Assembly (NCBI GenBank): GCA_945875915.1
Contig: CAMCMT010000004.1
Coordinates: forward strand, 41,178 to 105,177
From: Synechococcus sp. UW140
GTDB lineage: Bacteria; Cyanobacteriota; Cyanobacteriia; PCC-6307; Cyanobiaceae
DNA length: 64,000 bases
Reading direction: 5' to 3'
Shown: one piece after another, positions 55,404 through 64,000 of the stretch
How the letters are laid out: the number at the start of each line of letters is the position of its first letter
How positions within the stretch are numbered: the first letter of the stretch is position 1
Translations under genes and position numbers: made by a program
The notes under the pieces: generated by a model
What the model saw: only the letters and a program-made list of their open reading frames with translations
What the model was told of the DNA's origin: nothing
The model's database searches: none

Positions 55404-56232
55404 ATGACGAGCCCATTGCTGCAAGCCCAGGGCGTGCAAAAACGGCAGGGCGAACGGCAGCGCTGGCAAGCCCCCGGCATTGACCTGGAGCCCGGGGAGC
55501 GACTGGGCCTGAGCTGGCCCCTGCTGCTCGCCTCGACGCGCCTGGTGGTGCTGCTGCTGCTGGTGGGCGGAGTTCTCGAGTAGCTGTTTCACCAACAGAA
55601 CCCGTTGCCGATCCTGGGCCTGGGCCTTGTCATGGCCTGCATTGCCGCAATCTCGGCGGTCCAACGGACCCGGCGCCGCTTCGCCGGCACTTACTGGAAC
55701 AGCCTGGTGTCGGTGCTGGCGGCCACGAGCCTGGTTACCGGCTTGGCCCTTGGGGGGATCATCCGGCCCCAGCCCTGGTTCGCGCTCCGATATTTGATCC
55801 CCCTCCTGGGGATGGTGCTCGGTAACACCCCCAAATGGCATCTTCCTAGGACTCGATCGACTGATGGAGTCGTTGGTGAACCGGCGAGACCAGGTGGAGC
55901 TGCGCCTGGGCCTGGGCCTGGGCGCCAGCCGCTGGGAGGCCTGCCGCGAGCTGGTGGCCGAGGCGATTCGGGTGGGCATGATCCCGACAATCAATTCGAT
56001 GCTGGTGATCGGCCTGGTGAGCCTGCCCGGGATGATGACCGGCCAGATCCTGCAGGGGAGCTTCCCAAACGCCGCCGTCACGTACCAGATTGTGGTCCTG
56101 TTCATGAGTGCGGCTGCCACGGCCCGGGGCCTGGTGGCGGTGCTGCTGGTGGCGGTGCTGCAGATGGCCTACCGGCGACTCACCAGCCGCGACCACCAGT
56201 TGCGGTTAGAGCGGCTTAGGCAGGTCCCATAA
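55404..56232 (+). pseudogene. fetA-fetB fusion pseudogene (metal exporter)
   Basis: The frame starts well (SD GGAGG, then ATG 55404: MTSPLLQAQGVQKRQ), giving the first about 35 residues of the FetA ATPase, but the P-loop is missing: the sequence jumps to the FetB permease (ASTRLVVLLLLVGGVLE). A TAG stop at 55581 interrupts FetB, then LFHQQNPLPILGLGLVMACI to RYLIPLLGMVLGNT continues in the same frame. A one-base shift near 55835 moves the rest to another frame (MIPTINSMLVIGLVSLPGMM, TGQILQGSFPNAAVTYQIVV). So at least one deletion, one stop and one frameshift. The FetB (UPF0014) assignment rests on the INSM-x-V-x-G-x-VSLPGMMTGQIL motif. Confidence 0.85.
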
Positions 56233-56527
56233 ATTCAGTCTCGGAGCTGGATCCAATCCCGAACCTTAATCCTTCAACAGGTTGAGCTGCAGGGATCGAA
56301 ACAACCATGTCTGGCAATTGCTGATGGTGATCAAGGCCTCCATTTCCACCAATCACAACTATTGATCGCAGCAATTCCAGATCGCCATACCAAAAGCGGG
56401 CGCTGAGCTTGGCCCCTCCGCTGCAGGCTATTCGCTCGATGTTGGGGGTTGATTGGCTGGGTCGTTCTGCAGCAAGGGGCCCGGGGGCAGTTCACCCCAG
56501 CCAGTGGGGGTAGCCAAACTTTGTAAG

Positions 56528-59317
56528 ATGTTGGCCCCAAGCCTTAATCCCTGCTTGTCCTCCCTTGATCAGCCCCACTGGCACAGCCTGAGTGCCGAGG
56601 ATTGCCTGACCAACCTCAAGGTCAGTACCGAAGGGTTAACTACGACCCAGGCCTCCGAACGACGCGAGCAGAGCGGCCCCAACCGGTTGGAGCTGGCCGC
56701 CGGCCGCAGCAGCCTGGCAATCCTCTGGGACCAATTCAGCAACGTGATGTTGTTGATGTTATTGGCGGTAGCGGCCATCTCAGCGGCAATTGCCTTCAGC
56801 GCCCAGAAGTTCCCCAAGGACGCGATTGCGATTGTGCTGATCGTGGGCCTCAACGCCCTGCTCGGATACCTGCAGGAAAGCCAGGCCCAGAGAGCCCTGC
56901 TGGCCCTGCGCCAGATGGCCCAACCCCTGGTGACCCTGCGTCGCGATGGCCAGTGGCAGCGGCTATCGAGTGAGGAGCTTGTGCCGGGCGACCTAATCCG
57001 GCTCGAGGCCGGCGATCGGGTGCCCGCCGATGGCCGAGTGCTGGAGGGAGCAGACCTGGGCCTGCGGGAGGCGGCCCTTACGGGCGAAGCCGAGGCCGTG
57101 TTCAAGCGGGCCGACCTGCTGCTCGATCCGGCCACCCCCGTCCTGGAACGCCAAAACTGCCTGTTTCAAGGCACAGAAGTTGTGCGGGGCCGGGGCCTGG
57201 CGGTGGTAACCGCCACCGGCATGGCCACCGAACTGGGCCAGATTGCCCAACTGATCAATACGGCCGGCGGCGAGGCCACCCCCCTGCAGAAAAGGCTGGA
57301 CGGCCTGGCTTCAGTGCTTGTGGGCTCGGCCCTGGGCCTGGTAGCCCTCGTGATCGGCGTGGGCTGGTTGCTGGGCCAGCCCCTGCTCAACCTGCTCGAA
57401 GTGTCCCTGTCGATGGCGGTGGCGATCGTGCCGGAGGGCCTGCCGGCAGTGATCACCGTGACCCTGGCGATCGGCACCCAGCGCATGGTGAAACGCGCTG
57501 CCCTAATCCGGCGTCTGCCGGCGGTTGAGGCCCTCGGGTCCGTCACCGTGATCTGCTCCGACAAGACCGGCACCCTGACCCTGAACCGCCAGGTGGTCGA
57601 AGAGCTGCGCTGCGGCGGCCAGGCGATCGCCGTCAGCGGCCAGGGCTACGAGCCCCAGGGCGACTTCAGGGCCCGGGAGCTTGTAACCCCAGCCGCCATC
57701 CCAGCCGGCATCGCTCCAGGTGCTCTCAGCCTATTGCTGCAGGCAGGGGTGCTCTGCAGCGATGCCGAACTGAAGCGCGAGGCGGACGGCAGCTACGGGA
57801 TCCTGGGCGATCCAACCGAAGGGGCCCTGGTGGTGGCTGCCGCCAAAGCGGAGATCGATGACTTCAGCCTGCGGGGCACATTCCCGCGCCAGGGGGAGAT
57901 TCCCTTCAGCTCCGAGCGCCAGTGGATGGCGGTGTGGGTTGGCGATCCAAGCGGCCAGCTCCAAGCCCCCCTCGGCCCGATGGCCGCCGGGTCGAGCGTG
58001 TTGATGCTGAGCAAGGGGGCCCCGGAGGTGGTGCTCTCGAGCTGTGACCGCTGGCTGGCGGCCCCAGGCGTTGGCGCCCTCGGCGAAGAGCAGCGAAACT
58101 GGTGGCTGGATCAGGCCCGCCAACTGGCTGCCAGCGGCCTGCGGGTGCTGGCCTTTGCCTGCGCCCCCCACCACCGCGGACCGGAACAGGAGGCCGACCA
58201 GCTGGTGTTCCTGGGCTTAATGGCCCAGCTTGATCCGGCCCGGCCCGAGGTGGGCGCTTCTGTAGCCACCTGCCGCGGCGCCGGCATCCGTCCCGTGATG
58301 ATCACCGGCGACCATCCGCTCACGGCCCGGGCGATTGGAGCCAGCATTGGCCTAACCAACGAGGATGCCGAGGTCGTGCTCGGCCGCGAGCTGCAGGCTT
58401 ACAACGACTCGGAACTGCAGGCGGTTGTAGCCCGCTGCAGCCTCTACGCCCGGGTGCCGCCCGACCAAAAGCTGCGGATTGTCAAAGCCCTACAGGCCAA
58501 TGGCGAAGTGGTGGCCATGACCGGCGATGGCGTCAATGACGCCCCCGCCCTTAAGCAGGCCCACATCGGTGTGGCCATGGGCATCACCGGCACCGAGGTG
58601 AGTAAGGAAGCCTCCGATATGGTGTTATTGGATGATAATTTCGCCACGATTGTTAGCGCGGTGGAAGAAGGGCGATTGGTGTATGCCAACATCCGTCGCT
58701 TCGTGAAATACATCCTCGGCAGCAATGTTGGTGAATTAATCACGATCGCGGCAGCGCCCCTGCTCGGTCTCGCCGGGGTGCCCCTCACCCCGCTCCAGAT
58801 CCTCTGGATGAACCTGGTGACCGACGGGGTGCCGGCCCTGGCCCTAGCCCTGGAGCCCGGCGAAGACGGCCTGATGCAGAAGCCTCCCGCCCAACCGGGC
58901 GAATCGATCTTTGCCCGGGGCATCGGCCGCTACATCCTGCGCGTCGGCGTGGTCTTTGGGGCGATCACCATTGCCCTGATGGCCTACGCCGCCCGCAGTG
59001 GCGCCCCCTGGCAGACGATGGTGTTCACCACCCTCTGCCTGGCCCAGATGGGCCATGCCCTGGCCGCCCGCAGCGACCGGCCCCTGGTCCAGGTGGCGCC
59101 CTTCTCGAATCCGGCCCTGCTGGCGGCGGTGGTGTTGACCTCGGCACTGCAACTGGCCCTGCTCTATGTGCCGATGCTCTCGAGCTTCTTTGGCACCACC
59201 CCCTTGAGCCTGCAGGAGCTGGGCATTTGTGTGGGCGTTAGTGCCCTGTTCTTCCTCTATCTGGAGGCGGAAAAGGTGGTGCGTCTCTGGCTCCGGCGCC
59301 GGGCTGCCCATGTCTGA
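56528..59317 (+). CDS. P-type cation-transporting ATPase (type II, Ca2+-like)
   Basis: 929 residues from ATG 56528 (MLAPSLNPCLSS); ATG 56453 adds a tail with no family character. TGEAEAVF in the actuator domain, VPEGLPAVIT in membrane helix 4, CSDKTGTLTLN with the phosphorylated Asp, and TGDGVNDAPALKQAHIGVAM are intact. There are ten predicted helices including a C-terminal group of six. The PEGLP motif and N-terminal domain are those of type II (Ca2+/Na+/Mg2+-type) pumps; substrate cannot be fixed. Confidence 0.93.
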   Translation: MLAPSLNPCLSSLDQPHWHSLSAEDCLTNLKVSTEGLTTTQASERREQSGPNRLELAAGRSSLAILWDQFSNVMLLMLLAVAAISAAIAFSAQKFPKDAIAIVLIVGLNALLGYLQESQAQRALLALRQMAQPLVTLRRDGQWQRLSSEELVPGDLIRLEAGDRVPADGRVLEGADLGLREAALTGEAEAVFKRADLLLDPATPVLERQNCLFQGTEVVRGRGLAVVTATGMATELGQIAQLINTAGGEATPLQKRLDGLASVLVGSALGLVALVIGVGWLLGQPLLNLLEVSLSMAVAIVPEGLPAVITVTLAIGTQRMVKRAALIRRLPAVEALGSVTVICSDKTGTLTLNRQVVEELRCGGQAIAVSGQGYEPQGDFRARELVTPAAIPAGIAPGALSLLLQAGVLCSDAELKREADGSYGILGDPTEGALVVAAAKAEIDDFSLRGTFPRQGEIPFSSERQWMAVWVGDPSGQLQAPLGPMAAGSSVLMLSKGAPEVVLSSCDRWLAAPGVGALGEEQRNWWLDQARQLAASGLRVLAFACAPHHRGPEQEADQLVFLGLMAQLDPARPEVGASVATCRGAGIRPVMITGDHPLTARAIGASIGLTNEDAEVVLGRELQAYNDSELQAVVARCSLYARVPPDQKLRIVKALQANGEVVAMTGDGVNDAPALKQAHIGVAMGITGTEVSKEASDMVLLDDNFATIVSAVEEGRLVYANIRRFVKYILGSNVGELITIAAAPLLGLAGVPLTPLQILWMNLVTDGVPALALALEPGEDGLMQKPPAQPGESIFARGIGRYILRVGVVFGAITIALMAYAARSGAPWQTMVFTTLCLAQMGHALAARSDRPLVQVAPFSNPALLAAVVLTSALQLALLYVPMLSSFFGTTPLSLQELGICVGVSALFFLYLEAEKVVRLWLRRRAAHV

Positions 59318-59391
59318 TCGGGCCTGGGTTTGCCCAGCCCCAGGAGTTTGGTCTAGGCAATCCCGGCTCACGCAGGGGCAATGGTGACCCC

Positions 59392-59424
59392 GCAACAGGT
59401 TGCTGAAGGCCACCAACCTGTTGC
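59392..59424. repeat. 11-bp perfect inverted repeat (hairpin)
   Basis: GCAACAGGTTG (59392-59402) and CAACCTGTTGC (59414-59424), 11-nt loop. It lies 75 bp after the ATPase stop with no T-run, so a structured 3' end or operator rather than a classic terminator. Confidence 0.7.
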
Positions 59425-59472
59425 GGCGGTGGAAAACCTGGCCAGCGCCCCGGTGCAGGCCCCCTGGGGGTA

Positions 59473-59610
59473 GGTCTTTGGCTGGCTTTGCTGACGATTC
59501 CGGGGCGGATACCGTTGCTGAGCCTGGCCCCATTGCAGACTCCGGGGGTTCCCACGGTGGTTGCGGGCGCGGTGATCACAACCCTGCTGGCAGCCCTTGT
59601 GACCCGCTGA
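59473..59610 (+). other. short hydrophobic ORF fragment
   Basis: The frame ending at TGA 59608 translates to GLWLALLTIPGRIPLLSL, then PTVVAGAVITTLLAALVTR: two hydrophobic stretches resembling the end of a membrane protein, but with no start codon nearby. Origin unknown. Confidence 0.25.
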
Positions 59611-59624
59611 CCCGCCTAGGAGCC

Positions 59625-60593
59625 ATGGCCCAGCCCAATTACCCAAGCCACTCCGATCACCACAGCCACTCCGATCACCCCAGCCATGGCAACGGATCCA
59701 GCCATCCAGCGGTAGCGATCCAGCGGCAGCCCCATCCCCGCCAGCACCAGCACCGCACCGGTTCGGCGACGGCCTTTCGCTGGAGTGTGATCCTCAACAG
59801 CGGCCTTTCGGCCCTACAGCTGGTGATCGGCTTTGGTTTCGGCTCCCTGGCCCTCATTGGAGATGCGGTTCACAACCTGGGCGATGTGGCCGGGTTGTTG
59901 CTCGGCTGGGGGGCGGAACGGTTGAGCAGGCGCGCGCCGAACGAACGGTTCACCTACGGATTCGGCCGCAGCACCCAACTGGCCTCCCTGGCCAATGCGG
60001 TGTTGATCCTGATGGCCTCAGCCGTAGTGCTGATCGAGGGGATCAAGCGCCTCGGCGCTTCAACCGAAGTCATCAGCACGCCGGTGGCCTGGGCCGCCGC
60101 CGCCGGCATTGTCGTCAACCTGTTTTCAGCCCGCCTGTTTGGCCACGACAACAGCCACGACCTCAACCGCCGCGCTGCGGTGATTCACCTACTCGGCGAT
60201 GCCGCCGTGTCGGCGGCGGTGCTGGTCAGCGCCATCGTTGTGGGTCTCACCCATTGGTACTGGCTCGATGCCGCCACCGGCATTGCCGTGGGCCTGGCCG
60301 TGGCCTGGAGCGGCTGGGGGCTGCTGCGGGACGCCATGCAGGTGGCCCTCGACGCCGTGCCGCCTGGCATTGAGATGGCGGCGGTGGACCAGGCCCTGCG
60401 CACCCTGCCCGGGGTGCTCGATGTGCACCACCTGCATGTTTGGGGTATGAGCACCTCCCAAATCGCCCTCACCGCCCACGTGGTGCGCCGGCCCCAGGTG
60501 GTTGATGACATGAATTTGCTGCACCAGGCCAAGGAGCACCTGGCCGAACTGGGTATTGCCCACAGCACGATCCAACTGGAACCACCCTCGTGA
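59625..60593 (+). CDS. CDF-family cation efflux transporter (Zn2+ type)
   Basis: 322 residues from ATG 59625 (SD AGGAG). The N-terminus is His/Ser-rich (HSDHHSHSDHPSH, typical metal-binding loop). FGFGSLALIGDAVHNLGDVA holds the HxxxD site of helix 2 and IHLLGDAAVSAAVLV the HxxxD site of helix 5. The cytoplasmic domain (VHHLHVWGMSTSQIALTAHV) is complete. It should move zinc or cobalt out of the cytosol in exchange for protons. Confidence 0.93.
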   Translation: MAQPNYPSHSDHHSHSDHPSHGNGSSHPAVAIQRQPHPRQHQHRTGSATAFRWSVILNSGLSALQLVIGFGFGSLALIGDAVHNLGDVAGLLLGWGAERLSRRAPNERFTYGFGRSTQLASLANAVLILMASAVVLIEGIKRLGASTEVISTPVAWAAAAGIVVNLFSARLFGHDNSHDLNRRAAVIHLLGDAAVSAAVLVSAIVVGLTHWYWLDAATGIAVGLAVAWSGWGLLRDAMQVALDAVPPGIEMAAVDQALRTLPGVLDVHHLHVWGMSTSQIALTAHVVRRPQVVDDMNLLHQAKEHLAELGIAHSTIQLEPPS

Positions 60594-60738
60594 GGTTTAG
60601 CAACGCTGGGATGATCCCTTGGCCAGGAGGATCGCTGCAGCAAGCTCAATAGGCTGGCAGGACCCTGCTGGGGAGCTGCTCAGGGTTCGGACTTGGGCCC
60701 TGGTTTGTCCCAGGATGGCGATGGCTCTGGAGTAATTG

Positions 60739-61161
60739 ATGGCCAACCGGGATCCTCGCCCTATGGACAAGTCCAGCCAACGGCTCCCCAGCCAGGGCTC
60801 CCTGTCCCGCCCAGCCCAACCACGCCGCCCAGCCAAACCCTTGGGGCTTGTCGGCCTAGCACTCCTAGTGGGGCTCGCCGGCTGCGCCGATCCCAATGCC
60901 TGGAAGCGCACCGCCTGCGAACAGGCCCAGGCCCAGCTCGGCGCCGCCACCGTTCATCAAATTGAAGTGTTGCGCAAGGCTCTGGGGCTAGCCGCCGAAG
61001 CAGATCCGGTGGCCTACTGCCGCTCGCTTGGTGCGGCTATGGAGAGCTCTTCGCCCACCCCGCCAGAGGGGCAGAGCCCTAGCGCAACCCCGAACGCCAG
61101 GCCGACCACCTCAGCCACGGGCCGGCCCCTCTCCGCCGCCGAGCAGGCCCCGGGCCGCTGA
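60739..61161 (+). CDS. putative lipoprotein (hypothetical)
   Basis: 140 residues. After a basic N-terminus a hydrophobic stretch ends in the lipobox LVGLAG-C (LGLVGLALLVGLAGCADP). The mature part has a helix (CEQAQAQLGAATVHQIEVLR) and two further Cys, then a Ser/Pro/Thr-rich tail. GGAG lies 6 nt before ATG 60739. Function unknown. Confidence 0.6.
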   Translation: MANRDPRPMDKSSQRLPSQGSLSRPAQPRRPAKPLGLVGLALLVGLAGCADPNAWKRTACEQAQAQLGAATVHQIEVLRKALGLAAEADPVAYCRSLGAAMESSSPTPPEGQSPSATPNARPTTSATGRPLSAAEQAPGR

Positions 61162-61222
61162 ACCAGGCCCCCCAAGCGCCCATGCCAGCCTTGGGGCTAA
61201 CTAGCGCAGGAGTTCCGCCGGT

Positions 61223-61300
61223 TTGAAGCTCCAGGTGGTGGAAGACGACAGCCAGTTACGCGGCGTCCTGACCCATTTCAGGCCAAGGTTGGACCCATGA
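61223..61300 (+). other. 25-codon ORF resembling a receiver-domain start
   Basis: TTG 61223 to TGA 61300. The translation LKLQVVEDDSQLRGVLTHF has the pattern of the first strand of response-regulator receivers (VV-x-DD-x-x-LR-x-x-L), and its stop overlaps the GDT1 start codon (ATGA). Either a decayed receiver fragment or chance. Confidence 0.2.
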
Positions 61301-61953
61301 CGCTTCCCCTAATCCCCAGTGATCCTGGCCTGGCGGCTTTTGGATCGAGTTTCACGGCCATCTCCCTGGCCGAACTGGGCGACAAGACCTTCTTTATGGC
61401 CCTGATCCTGGCGGCCCGCCACCCGCCCCGCTGGGTGTTCATCGGCGCCTTTGCTGCCCTGGCCGTGGTCACGTTGATCTCCCTGGGTCTGGGCTATGGC
61501 CTGCGAGAGCTGTTGCCGGCTGGCCTGGTCACCTGGCTGGCCGCCACCCTGTTCCTGGGCTTCGGCCTCAAGCTGCTGATCGACGCCCAGGCGATGGGGG
61601 CCCATGCAACCGAAGACGAAGCCGATGACGCCGAAGCGGCCGTGAACGCGGCTGAAGTCGGCCATCCGATCGCCACAGCCAGGTCCGTGATCTGGGAAGC
61701 CTTCGCCCTGGTCTTCATCGCCGAATTGGGCGATCGCACCCAGTTCGCCACAATTTTCATGGCCACCGCCCCCTCCTTCAGCTTTGCCGGACTGCTGGCC
61801 GGCAGCCTGTTTGGCCACGGCATGGTCACCTGGCTGGCGGTGGGAGCCGGCCAATGGATCGGCGGCCACATCAGTGAACGGGTGCTCTATCGCCTCAGCG
61901 CCGGCCTGTTCCTGGTCTTTGGCCTGGCCTCCCTACGGCAGGCCCTGGGTTGA
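61297..61953 (+). CDS. GDT1/UPF0016-family Mn2+/Ca2+ transporter
   Basis: 218 residues with six predicted helices in two halves. Each half has the family's E-x-G-D-(K/R)-T motif: LAELGDKTFFMALILAARH and FIAELGDRTQFATIFMA. An acidic loop (EDEADDAEAAVNAAE) separates them. Cyanobacterial members (Mnx-like) export manganese from the cytosol; calcium is an alternative. The TGATG at 61951-61955 couples the stop to the start of the next (broken) CDF gene. Confidence 0.92.
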   Translation: MTLPLIPSDPGLAAFGSSFTAISLAELGDKTFFMALILAARHPPRWVFIGAFAALAVVTLISLGLGYGLRELLPAGLVTWLAATLFLGFGLKLLIDAQAMGAHATEDEADDAEAAVNAAEVGHPIATARSVIWEAFALVFIAELGDRTQFATIFMATAPSFSFAGLLAGSLFGHGMVTWLAVGAGQWIGGHISERVLYRLSAGLFLVFGLASLRQALG

Positions 61954-62818
61954 TGGGAACAACCCAGCCCTTCGACGGCCATGAATTTCTTGGGCCTGGC
62001 GATCACTCCCATGGCTCCGATATCCAGAGGGATCCCGGCCATCAAGCCCACGATTACGACCACAACCATGACCGGAGAATCAGCCACAGCCAGGTTCATG
62101 AGAACAGCCACGGACACGAGTAAAGCCATGGCAATCGACATTCCCATAGCCATGGTTCCCATCACACGCGCCATGGCCTAAGCCCAGGGGCCGCTATCCC
62201 GTGAAGCATCGTGCTCAACAACCTTCTCACGGGCCTGCATCTGGTGATTGGCTTGGGCTTCGGCTCCCTGGCCCTCGTTAGTGATGCCCTGCACACCCTG
62301 GGTGATGTGGTGGGACTGCCCCTGGGCTGGAGAGCGGATCGGCTAAGCCACCAGCCGCCCCGAGGCCGCTTCACCTAGGGCTTTGGCCGCAGCCACCTAG
62401 GGTCCCTGATCAACGGCTCGCTTACCTTGCTGGCCGTGCCCGTGGCGATGTTGCTTAGTGCCCTACTGGTGGGAGCGAGTGGCTGGCTCTGGCTCGATGC
62501 ACTCACGGCAATCGCCGTCGGTGGCGTTGTATGGCCAGCGCCTGGGGATTACTGAAGGAAGCCCTGGCCATGAGCCTTGATGCCGTGCCAGCGGGGATTG
62601 ATCTGACGTCGATTGAGGCCACTCTTCTGGCCCTGCCCGGCACTCTGGAGGTGTAGTCCTTGCCTATTTGGGGATCAGCAGTTCGCGATCGGCTCTTACC
62701 GCTGCCTGCTGCGGCTGGAGTAAACCCCTTACGACGGGAATGCCGTGTTGCAGTTGGCTCAGGAGCGGCCTAATGCCCTCGGGATTGACCAGGTCACCCT
62801 GCAGGTTGAGACAGCAGT
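61953..62818 (+). pseudogene. decayed second CDF efflux gene
   Basis: Starts at ATG 61953 overlapping the GDT1 stop. The N-terminal His-rich loop (GDHSHGSDIQRDPGHQAHDY) ends at TAA 62121, continues past a TGA at 62202, then SIVLNNLLTGLHLVIGLGFG and SDALHTLGDVVGLPLGW match helices 1-2 of the intact CDF gene at 59625. A TAG follows FT at about 62377. Helices 3-5 are deleted, GASGWLWLDALTAIAVGG resumes, and after a frameshift SAWGLLKEALAMSLDAVPAG and LLALPGTLEV give the C-terminal domain, ending near RPNALGIDQVTLQVE. At least three stops, one deletion and two frameshifts. Confidence 0.9.
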
Positions 62819-63250
62819 GATCAAAACGACACCCAATACGAAAAGAAGTGTACGGAGAAAATATTTAACAAAAACATTCGCAGGGAAACATCACAAAGTC
62901 CATATCAAATATAACTAATTCAGAAAGAGGACCGCCCTAAAGCCTCTTCAAGGCAAGTACATCGACGAAAACGCAAGAAAAAGACCAAGAGACAAGGCAC
63001 CATGCAAATACGGGCGCAACTCAACTTTCAAAAAGTGGAACCAAAGAAACAATCAAAAAAAAATTTAGAGAAGCAACACCAAGGCACGGCACAAGGGCGA
63101 CATCAACCAAGAAGCAAAAGGCGCAATCCGTTCAACAACATCAACGAATAACGAGAGACTGCAAAGAGCAAACGCCCCAATAAGGGGCGAACCAATCCAA
63201 GCGGCGATTAAATCAACAGATTAACAGCAAACAGTGAGCAAATAGTTAAT
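62819..63250. other. A-rich, T-poor non-coding stretch
   Basis: About 430 bp with A clearly the main base on this strand and T scarce, unlike the GC-rich genome. No ORF of more than about 30 codons fits. A perfect CGCCCC-AATAA-GGGGCG hairpin lies at 63173-63189. Possible explanations are imported DNA beside the IS element, or an RNA gene on either strand. Confidence 0.5.
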
Positions 63251-63344
63251 TTGAGCCAACAATCCAGATCACCCCAGAAATTGATTCCTGCCTCTCTTTT
63301 CCTAAAGGCAAAGCCGGTTGCGGCGAACAAGCTGAGGTGGGTGC

Positions 63345-64000
63345 CTTTTATTGGACAGTTCTGGTCCCTGACATCGTTAACTTCGGGCGGGAGGAACAGG
63401 GTTCGGTATCAGTGTAGACCTCATGGGGAGTTCTGACTCCCAGGGAGCTGTGGGGCCTTACATGGCAATACCTCCCTAGGAAGCGGGCGAGGCTGATCTC
63501 AGCCTCCCAGCCATCGCTGTAGGCACGCAGGTAGACCTCCTCGTACTTGACTGTGCGCCACAGCCGTTCAACGAGGATGTTGTCGTAACAGCGCTTCCTT
63601 CCTGACCAGCTGATCTTGATCTTCTCGGCCTGCAGCTTGGCCACGAAGTCGGATGAGGTGAACTGACATCCTTGATCGGAGTGGAAGATCCCTGGCTTGC
63701 GGCCACCCTCCAACGCCATCTCAAGGGCATCCAGACAGAACTCCGTGTCAAGGCTGTTGGAGAGCTTCCAGCTGAGTATATTCCTGGAGAAGAGATCAAC
63801 AATCGCCACCAGGTAGAGGAAGCCTTTCCGCATCGGGATGTAGGTGATATCGGTGGCCCACACCTGATCCACTGCCGTGACCATGCTGAGATCCACCAGG
63901 CAGGTGAATCGCACGGATGGATGACCAGGGACCGTGGTGCGCGGTTTCTGGTAGATCGCCCGTAAACCCATGCGCTGCATGAGGTTTCGTACTCGGTCAC
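63345..64000 (-). mobile_element. IS3-family insertion sequence, partial
   Basis: Defined by the transposase above; its stop codon lies in GTCCAATAA at the inner end, near which the element's terminal repeat should be. The exact end and target-site duplication cannot be fixed because the other end is outside the window. Confidence 0.6.
63348..64000 (-). CDS. IS3-family transposase, OrfB/DDE part (5' truncated by window edge)
   Basis: The open frame runs to the window end (in-frame residues DRVRNLMQRMGLRAIYQKPR before position 63930), so the start lies beyond 64000. Integrase-core acids are WATDITYIPMRKG (D), IFHSDQGCQFTS (D) and DNILVERLWRTVKYEEVYLR (E), the DDE triad with the IS3-type spacing. 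C-terminal FLGRYCHVRPHSSLGVRTPHEVY is the usual IS3 end. The protein looks intact up to the edge. Confidence 0.92.
   Translation of the reverse strand, partial: DRVRNLMQRMGLRAIYQKPRTTVPGHPSVRFTCLVDLSMVTAVDQVWATDITYIPMRKGFLYLVAIVDLFSRNILSWKLSNSLDTEFCLDALEMALEGGRKPGIFHSDQGCQFTSSDFVAKLQAEKIKISWSGRKRCYDNILVERLWRTVKYEEVYLRAYSDGWEAEISLARFLGRYCHVRPHSSLGVRTPHEVYTDTEPCSSRPKLTMSGTRTVQ

Noticed and set aside
54885..56120. Minus-strand ORF of 411 aa
   Set aside because: It runs antisense through the fetAB remnant and the small membrane protein; composition is not protein-like.
1..64000. CRISPR array or phage genes
   Set aside because: No regularly spaced repeats, cas genes, integrase or structural phage genes were found.

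Overview
The window is about 64 kb of a GC-rich (roughly two-thirds G+C by eye) cyanobacterial chromosome. Gene content points to a unicellular picocyanobacterium of the Cyanobium/Synechococcus (alpha-cyanobacterial) type: a fused NADPH-thioredoxin reductase/thioredoxin (NTRC), thioredoxin-like [2Fe-2S] ferredoxin, DUF2811 protein, GDT1/UPF0016 transporter, a DRTGG phosphotransacetylase-like protein, a DprA-like Rossmann protein, and a core order polA - NhaP-type antiporter - gltX - tRNA-Asp - small beta protein - tRNA-Trp - rplS - map. The genus call is inference from gene content and order, not from a marker-gene search.

Layout. 1-2,000: tail of a surface-type protein, a divergent LysR-like regulator with a possible operator, and a decayed HdeD remnant. 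2,000-31,300: mostly housekeeping genes (beta-carbonic anhydrase, polA, gltX, two tRNAs, rplS, map, an ABC-2 exporter operon, a large MscS channel, a pseudouridine synthase, a divergent second IF-1, NTRC, a DEAD-like helicase, an esterase, ferredoxin-dxr operon) and cysS at its right edge. 32,800-48,500: an accessory block built around a 2,620-residue fully reducing type I polyketide synthase ending in a thioester reductase, with two lipid-type glycosyltransferases (GT28-like and GT2), an MFS permease, a lipid-binding SRPBCC protein on the other strand, a membrane-inserted alpha/beta hydrolase and a cytochrome P450. 48,600-53,630: a three-gene polysaccharide-export-like operon (Wza-like, Wzz/PCP-like without kinase, outer-membrane beta-barrel). 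53,900-62,800: a second LysR-like regulator and a metal-transport neighbourhood containing a P-type ATPase, a CDF exporter, a GDT1 transporter, a broken fetA/fetB fusion and a broken second CDF gene. 62,800-64,000: an A-rich non-coding stretch and an IS3-family transposase cut by the window edge.

The most interesting part is 32,807-48,507. The PKS has every domain needed to build a saturated acyl chain from malonyl units and to release it reductively as an aldehyde or alcohol; the GT2 gene overlaps its stop codon by 4 bp. Logically this resembles heterocyst glycolipid assembly (PKS chain, reductive release, glycosylation), but it is packed into one protein, in what looks like a non-heterocystous cell, and accompanied by a P450 coupled to a membrane hydrolase. 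I read it as a candidate glycolipid (glycosylated long-chain alcohol) pathway, with the adjacent envelope operon as a possible but unproven export partner.

Signs of gene decay are concentrated in the flanks: HdeD remnant, fetAB fusion pseudogene, CDF pseudogene, a truncated-looking short membrane ORF, and an IS3 element.
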